Assembly: GCA_017617145.1 (NCBI GenBank) | Contig: JAFZWX010000172.1 | Span: 1-24,796, forward strand | DNA: 24,796 bases | Origin: Treponema sp. | GTDB lineage: Bacteria > Spirochaetota > Spirochaetia > Treponematales > Treponemataceae | Direction of reading: 5' to 3' | Shown here: one piece after another, positions 1 to 9,300 of the stretch | Layout: every line of letters starts with the position of its first letter | Position numbering within the stretch: position 1 is the stretch's first letter | Made by a program: the position numbers and the translations under genes | The notes under the pieces: generated by a model | The model's database searches: none | Told to the model about the DNA's origin: nothing | The model's input: only the letters and a program-made list of their open reading frames with translations

Positions 1-1
1 A

Positions 2-1954
2 ATGGCCATGGTATTCGGTAACAAGGGTAACACTTCTGGTACTGGTGTTTGTTTCAGCCGCGACCCTTCAACTGGTAAGAACGAATTCATGGGTGAATAC
101 CTTATGAACGCTCAGGGTGAAGACGTAGTTGCAGGTATTCGTACACCACAGAAGCTCTCTCAGCTTCAGAAAGAAAATCCAAAGGTATATGACCAGCTCT
201 GCAAGATTCGTGCTCGTCTTGAAAAGCACTATCACGATATGCAGGATATGGAGTTCACAGTTGAAGAAGGTAAACTCTATATGCTCCAGTGCCGCAATGG
301 TAAGAGAACTGGTGCTGCTGCTGTTAAGATGGCAGTTGATATGGTTGCTGAAAAGCTCATTACAAAGGAACAGGCTCTTCTCCGCGTAGAACCAGAACAG
401 CTTAACCAGCTTCTTCTTCCACAGTTGGACAAGGACGCTGTTAAGAAGGCAACAGAAATTGCTGCAGGTCTTAACGCTTCTCCTGGAGCCGGATGTGGAC
501 AGATTGTATTCACTGCTGATGAAGCAGAAGAATGGGCAAAGGCTGGAAAGAAGGTTCTCCTTGTTCGTAAAGAAACATCTCCAGATGACATTGCCGGAAT
601 GGCTGTTGCTCAGGGTATCTTGACTTCTACTGGTGGACGTACATCACACGCAGCTGTAGTTGCTCGTGGTATGGGAACACCTTGTGTTTGTGGTTGTGCC
701 GATGTTGTATTCAAAGATGCAAACACAATCAGCGTAAAGGGCAAGACATACAAGAAGGGTGACTTCCTTACAATCGACGGTGCTGCTGGTAAAGTATACG
801 AAGGACAGGTTGCTGTAAAACCTGCTACAATCTCTGGCGACCTCGAAACATTCCTTGGTTGGGCAGATGAAATCCGTGCTAAGTCTACACGCAAAACTCC
901 TTCTGGACAGACAGTTAAGGGCTTTGATGTATTTGCTAACGGTGATACACCTAAGAATGCAGAAGATGCATTCCGCTTTGGTGCAAAGGGTATTGGTCTT
1001 TGCCGTACAGAACACATGTTCTTCGACGAACCAAAACTTACTGCATTCCAGAAGATGATCGTTTCTGAAAATACAGAAGACCGCAAGAAGAACCTTGCTA
1101 AGATTCTTCCACTTCAGCAGAAAGACTTCTACGAAATCATTAAGGCTATGAAGGGTTACCCAGTAACAATTCGTCTCCTGGACCCACCTCTTAATGAATT
1201 CATTCAGGCAGAAGATAAGGCACAGCTCAAGGCTCTTGCTGACAAGCTCGGTATGAAGCCAGCTGCTCTTGCTACAAAGGTTGCCGCTCTTGATGAACAC
1301 AACCCAATGCTCGGACATCGTGGATGTCGTCTTGCTATTACATATCCAGAAATCTACGAAATGCAGGTTGAAGCTATTGCACGTGCTACTGCTAAACTCG
1401 ACAAGGAAAAGGTACCACACAATGTTCTTATCATGATTCCTAACGTTGTATCTTACCGCGAAGTTGAACAGATTCGTGCTCAGGCAGAAGCTGTAATTGC
1501 TAACGTAAACAAAGAATGTGGAACTGCTCTTAAGTTCGAAATTGGATCAATGGTTGAATTCCCACGTACTGCTCTTATTGCTGATAAGGTTGCTCAGTTC
1601 GCTGACTTCTTCTCATTCGGTACAAACGACCTTTCACAGACAACATTCGGCTTCTCTCGTGATGACTATGGTAAGTTCATTGAATCTTACTTGGATCAGA
1701 GAATCTTGGAAGACGATCCATTTGCTACACTTGATCCAGATGGTCCAGGTGCTCTTATGGAAATTGCAGAAGCTAAGGGACGTTCAGTTAAGAAGAACCT
1801 TCACCTTGGTATCTGTGGTGAACATGGTGGTGACCCAGCTTCTATCGCACTCTGCTACAAGCTCGGTTTGAACTACGTATCTTGTTCTCCATTCCGTGTT
1901 CCACTTGCTCGTCTTGCTGGAGCTCAGGCAGTAATTAAGGCTGCAAAGAAATAA
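2..1954 (+). CDS. ppdK: Pyruvate, phosphate dikinase, 5'-truncated by window edge
   Basis: Interconverts pyruvate, ATP and Pi with PEP, AMP and PPi; in anaerobes it often works glycolytically with PPi. About 650 of the usual 870-900 residues are present. The Met at position 2 is internal, and the true start lies upstream of the window. Numbered from that Met, the end of the nucleotide-binding domain is followed by the phosphohistidine swivelling domain with GGRTSHAAVVARG (catalytic His216). The C-terminal PEP/pyruvate TIM barrel then shows GLCRTEHMFF, GTNDLSQTTFGFSRDD and HLGICGEHGGDP, which carries the catalytic Cys. Every motif is intact, so the gene looks functional. Codon choice is strongly biased, as expected for a highly expressed gene, and this creates long antisense open frames. 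The stop is followed at once by a dispersed repeat and a strong terminator. Confidence 0.97.
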   Translation: MAMVFGNKGNTSGTGVCFSRDPSTGKNEFMGEYLMNAQGEDVVAGIRTPQKLSQLQKENPKVYDQLCKIRARLEKHYHDMQDMEFTVEEGKLYMLQCRNGKRTGAAAVKMAVDMVAEKLITKEQALLRVEPEQLNQLLLPQLDKDAVKKATEIAAGLNASPGAGCGQIVFTADEAEEWAKAGKKVLLVRKETSPDDIAGMAVAQGILTSTGGRTSHAAVVARGMGTPCVCGCADVVFKDANTISVKGKTYKKGDFLTIDGAAGKVYEGQVAVKPATISGDLETFLGWADEIRAKSTRKTPSGQTVKGFDVFANGDTPKNAEDAFRFGAKGIGLCRTEHMFFDEPKLTAFQKMIVSENTEDRKKNLAKILPLQQKDFYEIIKAMKGYPVTIRLLDPPLNEFIQAEDKAQLKALADKLGMKPAALATKVAALDEHNPMLGHRGCRLAITYPEIYEMQVEAIARATAKLDKEKVPHNVLIMIPNVVSYREVEQIRAQAEAVIANVNKECGTALKFEIGSMVEFPRTALIADKVAQFADFFSFGTNDLSQTTFGFSRDDYGKFIESYLDQRILEDDPFATLDPDGPGALMEIAEAKGRSVKKNLHLGICGEHGGDPASIALCYKLGLNYVSCSPFRVPLARLAGAQAVIKAAKK

Positions 1955-1960
1955 TTGACT

Positions 1961-1988
1961 GGGGTCCTTGAGCTTATCGAAGGACCTC
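1961..1988 (-). repeat. Dispersed palindromic repeat, family A (copy 1)
   Basis: A 28-bp copy, starting 6 bp after the ppdK stop, of the element whose best copies read CCCTTCGACAGGCTCAGGG. It is here in inverse orientation as GGTCCTTGAGCTTATCGAAG followed by GACC. The outer GGTCC/GGACC arms can pair. Related copies lie at 10216-10243, 16942-16970 and 23724-23753. A short similar stretch (CCCTTCGACCGGAT) at about 2037-2050 may be a fragment. Confidence 0.75.
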
Positions 1989-1992
1989 ATGC

Positions 1993-2032
1993 AAAAAAAA
2001 GGGCTACCCCGTAATGGAGCAGCCCTTTTTTT
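1993..2032. terminator. Rho-independent terminator after ppdK, probably bidirectional
   Basis: Arms GGGCT (2001-2005) and AGCCC (2021-2025) are flanked by A8 upstream and T7 downstream, so the A/T tails extend the stem. The element can terminate ppdK on the plus strand and, read the other way, the small exported-protein gene on the minus strand. Confidence 0.85.
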
Positions 2033-2052
2033 ATACCCTTCGACCGGATCTT

Positions 2053-2421
2053 TTATTTCAACTTAATTGATACTGCATAATCTTCATCAGTCCAATCCGG
2101 ATTAATTACCATATCCAGGTCTGAGCTTAAAGAAACGCCTTTTGTAAATTTGTAAGCGCGTTCTGTGTCTTTGCAGTAGAAAGAAATTGTAACTCCCTTT
2201 GTTCCTGCATCAACCTTAAAGTTCTGGATTGTTGAATCGTTAAAATCATAAATTGTTTCACCTGTGCTTGAAAGTGAAAGAACAATGTGCCCGTCAGCAG
2301 AGAAAGTCCAGTCTGCATCCCATTTTGCATCTTTCCAGGTACCTTTAATGCCACCTAAATCAAGAGCAAAAAGACCAGTTGCCATAACAGCAAGAATAAC
2401 CATGATAAATAATTTTTTCAT
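2053..2421 (-). CDS. Small exported protein of unknown function
   Basis: 122 residues. Residues 1-19 (MKKLFIMVILAVMATGLFA) form a typical signal peptide with likely cleavage after FA and no lipobox Cys, so the protein is probably periplasmic. The mature part of about 100 residues begins LGGIKGTWKDAKWDADWTFS and alternates polar and hydrophobic residues. It looks like a small beta-rich, lipocalin-like fold, but I do not recognise a family. The start is fixed by a GGAGG ribosome binding site 7 nt upstream of ATG and by an extended -10 box at 2443-2451. It is monocistronic and convergent with ppdK. No function can be assigned. Confidence 0.8.
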   Translation of the reverse strand: MKKLFIMVILAVMATGLFALDLGGIKGTWKDAKWDADWTFSADGHIVLSLSSTGETIYDFNDSTIQNFKVDAGTKGVTISFYCKDTERAYKFTKGVSLSSDLDMVINPDWTDEDYAVSIKLK

Positions 2422-2442
2422 TTTGTTTAGCCTCCATAAATC

Positions 2443-2451
2443 ATTATAACA
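2443..2451 (-). promoter_or_regulatory. Extended -10 promoter for the small exported protein
   Basis: The minus strand reads TGTTATAAT, a perfect extended -10 (TGN-TATAAT), about 22 nt upstream of the start codon. No convincing -35 is present at 16-18 bp, as is usual for extended -10 promoters. Confidence 0.6.
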
Positions 2452-2505
2452 TGGCTCGAATTATTCTGCTATCTTTTTTGTGCTTAATGGTGTAAAATAT
2501 AAAGG

Positions 2506-4443
2506 ATGTATTATATTGTAGAATATGAGATAGCAGCTATTATTTTGTCTCTTGCAGTTCTATTCAGCTTTTTTCGAAAGAGGCTAGTTAATACACGATT
2601 AACAAGAGTTTTTTTCGTTCTTGTAATGAATGTTTTACTTACGGCATCTATAGATCTTTTTGCTATCTATTTGCATAAAAATCTTCTGGAACAACATATC
2701 TGGTTTTATTATATTGTAGATGAAATATATTATTTTCTTATAACTTCATTTTCTTTAGTTTTTTATGATTGCATACGAACGACGCTTTCTGGAAGAATTG
2801 TGCGTACAAAATTCAAGATTATCAGATATTGTATTCCAATAAGTGTAGCAATAATTTGTCTTATATCAACGCCTTGGACAAAAATTATTTTTTACTTTGA
2901 TGAAAACATGCAGTTTGTCAAAGGCTGGGGATATCAGATTTTGTATCTTGTTGCTGCAATTTACTTTTTGAGTGCAGTTTATAAAATTATTATTTTTAGA
3001 AAAGACTCTTCTCTTGCTCAGCGAATAACAGTTTATTTTTATGTAACAATGTGTGTGACTTCTGTTGTTATTCAAACAATTAATCCAAATCTGATTATCA
3101 CAGGATTCGTCGCTTCTGTTTCGACAATGATGGTTTTTCTGGTTCTTGTAAATCCAACTAATTATTTTGATAAAGAACTTGATATCCTCAATCTTGCTGC
3201 TTTTCGCGATGTGTTTGAACAATACAGTTTCAGGAAAAAATCATTTAGAATAATTGGTATTCAGATTATTGGAATACGAAATCTTATAGAAACAATAGGT
3301 TTAGACAATAAAACAGAAATCCTTCGCCAGTTTGTATCAAAGCTTCAAAATGCTTGTGGTAAGTATTCATTATATAGAGTTTCAACAAGCCGTATATATG
3401 TTTATATTCCGAATGATGACAAAATCGAAAAACAAATTATTGATAATATTCACAAGATTTTTGAAGAATCTATCCTTATGGGAGATTTCCGAATTTCGCT
3501 TACTGAACATATTGTAATTTTTAAATATCCGGATGATGCCCATGAGCTTGCCGATATTGAAGATTTAATAAGATCAACACTAAATTCAATTTATAATGAA
3601 GAACCTTGCACTGTTGTTCCTGTAGATAAAAGTGTACTTAAGAAAAAGAACCGGGAACTTCAGATTCTGCAGGTTATGAAAAAGGCTGTGCGGCGCGGTG
3701 ATTTCTATGTTGTGTATCAACCGATTTATTCTTTTGAACAGAATCGTTTTACAACCGCAGAAGCTCTTGTTCGTCTTGAAAATGATGAGCTTGGAGAAGT
3801 AAGTCCCGAAGAATTTATTCCAATTGCAGAACAGAACGGAATGATTTTGCAGATTGGAGAATTTGTTTTTGAAACAGTATGTCGGTTTGTCCTTCATCAC
3901 AAAATCTGGGAAAAAGGAATTGAATACATTCATGTAAATCTTTCTGTAATTCAATGCATGCAGGAAAAACTTGCAGATCAGTTGTTCCGTATTATGGATT
4001 TGTATAATCTTGATTATCGTTATATAAATCTTGAGGTAACAGAATCTGCCGCAATTGCTTCGAGCGAAGTTCTTATGGATAATATGAATCGTCTTATTGA
4101 ACGCAATATGAATTTTTCTCTGGATGATTTTGGTACTGGATTTTCAAATACCGCTACCCTTATAAAATATCCGTTCCATACAATCAAGCTTGATAAGGGC
4201 ATGGTATGGGATGCAATGCATAATAAAAAAGCAGAAACTATTTTGAAGAATACAATTGAAATGGTAAAAATGCTTAATATGGAAATTGTTGCAGAAGGTG
4301 CAGAAACTCCGGAGCAGGTAGAACGGCTTCGAGAAATGGGTGTAGATTTTGTGCAAGGCTACTACTATTCAAAACCAATAAGCAGAGATGATTTTCTTTC
4401 GCTTTTAAATGATAATACGGAGCGGCTCAGAGACTATGATTAA
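2506..4443 (+). CDS. Membrane-bound EAL-domain c-di-GMP phosphodiesterase, copy 1
   Basis: 645 residues. About seven hydrophobic segments lie in residues 8-215, followed by a degenerate GGDEF-like domain (about 225-375) with no GG(D/E)EF motif, and an EAL domain (about 395-640). The EAL catalytic set is complete: EAL at 419-421, VNLS, LEVTE, DDFGTG with Asp540 and Asp541, LDK, AEGAE and a late VQG. It should therefore hydrolyse c-di-GMP to pGpG at the membrane, probably under control of the 7TM sensor. I do not recognise the 7TM region as a named sensor family. There is no normally spaced ribosome binding site: AAAGG abuts the ATG, and a TAAAAT box sits 7 nt upstream. The next in-frame Met is at residue 41. 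The 3' end overlaps a paralogous gene. Confidence 0.92.
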   Translation: MYYIVEYEIAAIILSLAVLFSFFRKRLVNTRLTRVFFVLVMNVLLTASIDLFAIYLHKNLLEQHIWFYYIVDEIYYFLITSFSLVFYDCIRTTLSGRIVRTKFKIIRYCIPISVAIICLISTPWTKIIFYFDENMQFVKGWGYQILYLVAAIYFLSAVYKIIIFRKDSSLAQRITVYFYVTMCVTSVVIQTINPNLIITGFVASVSTMMVFLVLVNPTNYFDKELDILNLAAFRDVFEQYSFRKKSFRIIGIQIIGIRNLIETIGLDNKTEILRQFVSKLQNACGKYSLYRVSTSRIYVYIPNDDKIEKQIIDNIHKIFEESILMGDFRISLTEHIVIFKYPDDAHELADIEDLIRSTLNSIYNEEPCTVVPVDKSVLKKKNRELQILQVMKKAVRRGDFYVVYQPIYSFEQNRFTTAEALVRLENDELGEVSPEEFIPIAEQNGMILQIGEFVFETVCRFVLHHKIWEKGIEYIHVNLSVIQCMQEKLADQLFRIMDLYNLDYRYINLEVTESAAIASSEVLMDNMNRLIERNMNFSLDDFGTGFSNTATLIKYPFHTIKLDKGMVWDAMHNKKAETILKNTIEMVKMLNMEIVAEGAETPEQVERLREMGVDFVQGYYYSKPISRDDFLSLLNDNTERLRDYD

Positions 4444-6355
4444 TTATACAATAAGATATGATGTTGCGGGTGCTCTGATTGCTGTAGCTGTAATGCTCAG
4501 TTACTTCCGCCAGACGAAAATAAAAACAAAAGTCTCAGATTCTTTTACTGCACTTATGTGGCAGTGTCTTTGTGCCTGTTGTCTTGATATTGCTTCTGTT
4601 CAGCTGATTAAATATATTTCGCCGTCGAATCTTTGGTTAAATTATATTGTTCTCATTGCATTTTATATTTTCTTTAATGCAATGCCTTTAATGTTTTATT
4701 TATGTTCCTGGTTCCTTTCTGAAAAAAACAGAAAAATGCCGCTTAAGCAATATTGGATACTTTTTGGATTATATCTGTTTTTCAGTCTGTTTACAATTTC
4801 ATCACCCCTTACACATTTTGTATTCTGGTTTGATGAGAGTCTGACATTTCATCACGGTAAGCTCTTTTATGTTTACTATCTGCTTGATATTTTTTATGTT
4901 GGGGGTGGAGTTCTTCATTTCCTGCGACATAGGAAGCATTTTACACCGAATCAGATAATATCGCTCATGTTCTTTACTATAGTCTGTTTTGTTGCCTCTG
5001 TAGTTCAAACATTAGTACCATATCTTTTGATTACATGTTTTGCATTTTCTTTAACAATTCTTATAACTTTCCTGTCGCTTGAAAATCCTGATGATTATAT
5101 TGATTCAGAATCTGGTGTTTACAATCGTTATGCGTTTATGGTTCGTGTACAGGATAATATAGATTTTAATAAGCCTATGTTTATTATAGGGCTTTACAGC
5201 GAATCGCTTGTTCATATTTTGAGATCAATTGGTGAAGAAAACCGAAAGCTTTTTTATAATATTGTATTTTCATTCTTGAAAGAAAAGTGTGGTAAAGAAA
5301 ATATTTATCGTTTGACATATGAAAAATTTGCAATTCTTCTTACAGGTGTTTCAGAAGAAGATTGTAATGCCCTTGTAAAAGAAATCTGGAATTATTTTAA
5401 AGAACCTATACAGTGCGGAAATATTGAAATATCGATTGCATTGAACATAAGAACAACTGTATATCCTGATGATGTAAGTACAATTGAAGATTTACTTGAT
5501 TTAATAGAGGATTCCCTTGAAGAAAAAACTTCTTATGAAGAGGGAGTTTCTTTACGTGCTAATCCAAATATTTTAAACAATCGAAGACGTGAGCATAAGA
5601 TTGTTCAAATACTTGAAGACGCAATGAATAACAATTCTTTTGATATTGTATATCAGCCGATTTATAACATTGATAAGGGAGGTTATACTTCGGCAGAGGC
5701 ACTTTTACGATTGCGTACAGAAGAGCTTGGTGATCTTACTCCGGATGAATTTATTCCGCTTGCAGAGAAAAATGGACTTGCTTTGCAAATAGGAAATTTT
5801 GTTTTTAAAGAAGTCTGCAAGTTTATTGCCGATAACAGGCTTTGGGAAAAAGGCATAGAAAACATACATGTAAATCTTTCTGTAATTCAATGCCTGCAGG
5901 AAAAGCTTTATGAATTATTATTCGACATAATGGATCAATATAAGCTTGATTATAAATATGTTGATCTTGATGTTTCTGAAACCACAACAATTCTTGCAAA
6001 TGAAACTTTATTAAGAAATATGAATGTTATGATTAATAAAGGAATGAGTTTTTCTCTCGATAATTATGGCACAGGACTTTCAAATACAAATACACTTGTA
6101 AAATATCCGTTTAGTTATGTAAAGCTTGATAAAACTCTTGTGCGTGCTGCAGTTAATGATGATAAAGCTCGTATTATTCTGCACAAAACAGTTTCAATGG
6201 TTAAAGATCTTAATATGAGAGTTGTTGCCGAAGGTGTAGAGGATATGGGAGAGTACGACATGGTAGTTTACCTTGGATGCAATTACATTCAGGGCTTTAT
6301 GTTCTCAAATCCTCTTTCAGCTGAAGATTATTTGAAGTTTGTTTCTAGAACCTGA
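4436..6355 (+). CDS. Membrane-bound EAL-domain protein, copy 2, probably catalytically impaired
   Basis: Paralogue of the preceding gene with the same order: about seven membrane segments, a degenerate GGDEF (TYEKF where the signature should be) and an EAL domain. The start at 4436 gives 639 residues. It matches copy 1 at the N terminus (MINYTIRYDVAG against MYYIVEYEIAAI) and overlaps its stop by 8 bp; an in-frame ATG at 4409 would add nine residues with no homology. EAL (from Glu421), VNLS and the late Lys, Glu and Gln positions are kept. However, LEVTE has become LDVSE, and DDFGTG has become DNYGTG (Asp542-Asn543). These are metal-binding positions in characterised EAL enzymes, so the protein may bind c-di-GMP or regulate copy 1 rather than hydrolyse. 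Convergent with the next gene, overlapping by 11 bp. Confidence 0.9.
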   Translation: MINYTIRYDVAGALIAVAVMLSYFRQTKIKTKVSDSFTALMWQCLCACCLDIASVQLIKYISPSNLWLNYIVLIAFYIFFNAMPLMFYLCSWFLSEKNRKMPLKQYWILFGLYLFFSLFTISSPLTHFVFWFDESLTFHHGKLFYVYYLLDIFYVGGGVLHFLRHRKHFTPNQIISLMFFTIVCFVASVVQTLVPYLLITCFAFSLTILITFLSLENPDDYIDSESGVYNRYAFMVRVQDNIDFNKPMFIIGLYSESLVHILRSIGEENRKLFYNIVFSFLKEKCGKENIYRLTYEKFAILLTGVSEEDCNALVKEIWNYFKEPIQCGNIEISIALNIRTTVYPDDVSTIEDLLDLIEDSLEEKTSYEEGVSLRANPNILNNRRREHKIVQILEDAMNNNSFDIVYQPIYNIDKGGYTSAEALLRLRTEELGDLTPDEFIPLAEKNGLALQIGNFVFKEVCKFIADNRLWEKGIENIHVNLSVIQCLQEKLYELLFDIMDQYKLDYKYVDLDVSETTTILANETLLRNMNVMINKGMSFSLDNYGTGLSNTNTLVKYPFSYVKLDKTLVRAAVNDDKARIILHKTVSMVKDLNMRVVAEGVEDMGEYDMVVYLGCNYIQGFMFSNPLSAEDYLKFVSRT

Positions 6356-9300
6356 GCCAGTTCATTTTACATTGAATGTAGAAATTCATATCCGGTTTAA
6401 TATCATTTGGATCGTTCACATCAAACAGTGTTGATAATCCTGCGGTGAATTTCTGTCCTTGCGAAATTGGAAAATCAATTTCAAAATCAAGTGCAAACTT
6501 CTTTTCCATATTGAAATTTAGAGGAAGAGATTTTTCTTGAACAGGAGTAGTTCCATCTGAGTTCTTACCAAATGAAGCGAGGCCCTGAAGCTTTATATTA
6601 GCATCTGCAAGTCCATTAAAAATATCTGGAATGATGTAAGAGTAATTCATGAGGATTTTTCCAGGATACTGACAGTTTTCATATTGACCTGCAAAGTGTG
6701 CGCGGCTTAAATATGGAACTGTTGCACTCGGATAATCTGTGTAACGTATAACTGTCGATATTTCCTGGGTTATAGTTTTGTTACCGGTTTTAAATGAAAA
6801 TTCTCCTTCATATCCAAGATAGATTTTGTTTTCAGTAAAATCATAATTTCCAAGCAACAGGTTTACAATTGAATATTGCATGTAGGAATCGCGTCGTTGA
6901 TTTATATAACTTGAAAAATCTAAGCCTGTGTGGAAGGATATGTTTTTTGTGAACGGAATATCATCATTTACGGCAAATGCTTTTTCGGACTGCTGATTAA
7001 AGATTCCACCTGCATAAAAAAGCGCAGAAAGAATTTTTGTATTCTTCATGTCGCCTCTTGAAATTATTGGGTGTGTATAACCTGCAAGAGCAATATTTGT
7101 AAGAGAGAATAAGTCCTCGGTATAATTCGGAAGTCCGACGAGTGAAGTATTTCTGCCAACATACAAATCAAGTGTTCCGGTTCCAACAGGGGCTTCAAAA
7201 ATAAAATCGCCCGTGAAGTTTTTAATCTTCGGGTAATAGAATGCATCGAGCATTAAAAGGCCCTGCTTCATTTGTAAACGCGAGGTTTGTCCTAAGAAGA
7301 AGGCTCCAATACCCAGATAAGTATTGTCTTTATCTGAAACAATTGATGGAAGAGGTGAATACAAAAGCGGGTTAATGCTTCCAAAGAAACGTTTTTCGTT
7401 TTTGAGTTCAGTTACAGCAGGCTCAAGGTTTTCAAGTTTATCAAGCGCTTCCTGTGAACGATGCTGCACTTCGTCTTTGTTGTTTTTATTTTTACCAAAA
7501 GATTTCTTTTTGCTGTCATTTTCGGTTTCGGGTTCTGATGTGGTTTCTGTTGCTTTTCTGGCATCGGTCATTACTGCAATCGGATCAAAATCCGGATAGT
7601 CATCTTCAAGCTCTCGGAAGGTCATGATTTGCCCAGCCGGAGACGGACCTTCAAAATCTGGAACAACTTTCCATTCTTCAACTGGCTTTATTTTTATAAC
7701 ATTTCCTGTAGAAGCATAAGACAGGTAGAAAACGCCTATGTCATTTTTATAAGCCCAGAGAGCTGCAATAGGATCAGAAACTGCCGGTGTGTAGGTGAAG
7801 GTTGTTCCGTCTGAATTTGGAGTAACAGTGAATACTTCAAGTCGGCCGCGGTCGTTACTGCAGAAGTTCAGGCTGCCGTCTTTATTGAATGAAGGAGCAG
7901 AAGGGTCAGTAATAAAATCATAATCTGTGTTGTTTACGATTTTATATTCTTTGGTAGTCATATCTGCAAGAGCAATACAGGCACGGTCATCTTTTAAAAG
8001 CATAAAGGCAAGGAGTGAACCGTCTGAGTTTAATGCAGGCTGGCAAAAACTGTAGCGTTCGTCTTCAAGAAAAACAGATTTGTCACCAGTTTCTGTGTCA
8101 ATCTGAACAAGGCGCATTTTAAGGCCGGACTGTTCTACTGCAATAAGTGTTTTTCCATCGCGGCTTACAGTTGGCTGGAAGTATGAACTTTCGTCTGTTG
8201 TAAACTTTGTGATGTCTGTTTCACTTGTCCATTTATAAAGGCTGTAGCGAGTTTCGTAGCCCGGGTTTCGGTCTAAGCGCTGGTCGGCTGCAGAAAAATA
8301 AACTGTTTTGTTTTCGTCTGCGGTGATTGAGCGGCTGTCGTGGAAGTCGGCTTTGAAAAGAATAGTTTCTTTTGGTGTAAAACTTTCGTCGTCGTAATAA
8401 CGGGTTCCGTCTTTTTGTGTCGGGTCAAGAAGCACAGCAGCTGTTCCGTTTGATAAAGTATCGGTAAGTGCAATCATAGAACCGTCATCAAAAATAATTG
8501 CAGGCTGGCAGTAGTTTGAGTTTACATCGTTAGGTGAAATAATTTTTCCTTCCGGGATTTTTCTCTCGTCAGCATATTTTTTCTGGAGTGCAATTTTTAC
8601 TTCGCGGTAAATATCCTGTGGAGTTTTTCCAGTTACAAGCTTTACGCTTTCTTCCCAGGTGCGTCCGTCTATTCTGTTTCGCTCGATATCTGCAAGCGCC
8701 TGAATTCCGTTGCGGTCTACAATGCTTCTCATAATAAGATAGCCCATTACGTAGATCTGTCCATATGGAGGTTCCTGTTCTGTTCCAATAAGGCGGTATG
8801 GAATTAAGTTGTTATCAAGGGTTGGTGCTTTGAAGTCGAGCTCAAAGTATGGGCTTCTACCACGGCCCCCGTTTGTTAATTCTGTTTCTAAAACTGTTGT
8901 AAGACCTTCGAGTGCCCAGCCAGGTATGTTGGAATAATCCATACCTCTGATTGCTTCTCCGAACAGCTTTGAAGTAAGGTATGATTTGTCTTCAAAGGTG
9001 ATATTTGCAATGTGTATTAATTCATGAGTAAAGAATAGTTTCATCCAGTCGTCGCGGTTACCAAAATAGCTGTCGATTATTGGTGCATCGAACATAACGA
9101 TTTCTGGTGGTGTAAAATAAGTATACGCATTTACAACGTTCAAACGACTGAACACATAAACATTTGTTTTTTCCTGTGGCATAGAATAGATTTTAGCAAT
9201 TTTTTCCCAGGCTTCGTCGGCAAACGAGACATAAGCTTTTGCAGCTTCTTCGCTGGCTGCTTCATATATAAAACGGAAATGTGTAGTTTCTGCCTGCTTC

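Noticed and set aside
644..1420. 258-codon antisense open frame within ppdK
   Set aside because: Arises from biased codon use of ppdK; composition rich in Cys, Ser and Phe with no family features or RBS, and ppdK motifs fill the sense frame.
4409..4435. Earlier ATG for the second EAL gene
   Set aside because: Adds nine residues with no match to the paralogue; start 4436 aligns with copy 1.
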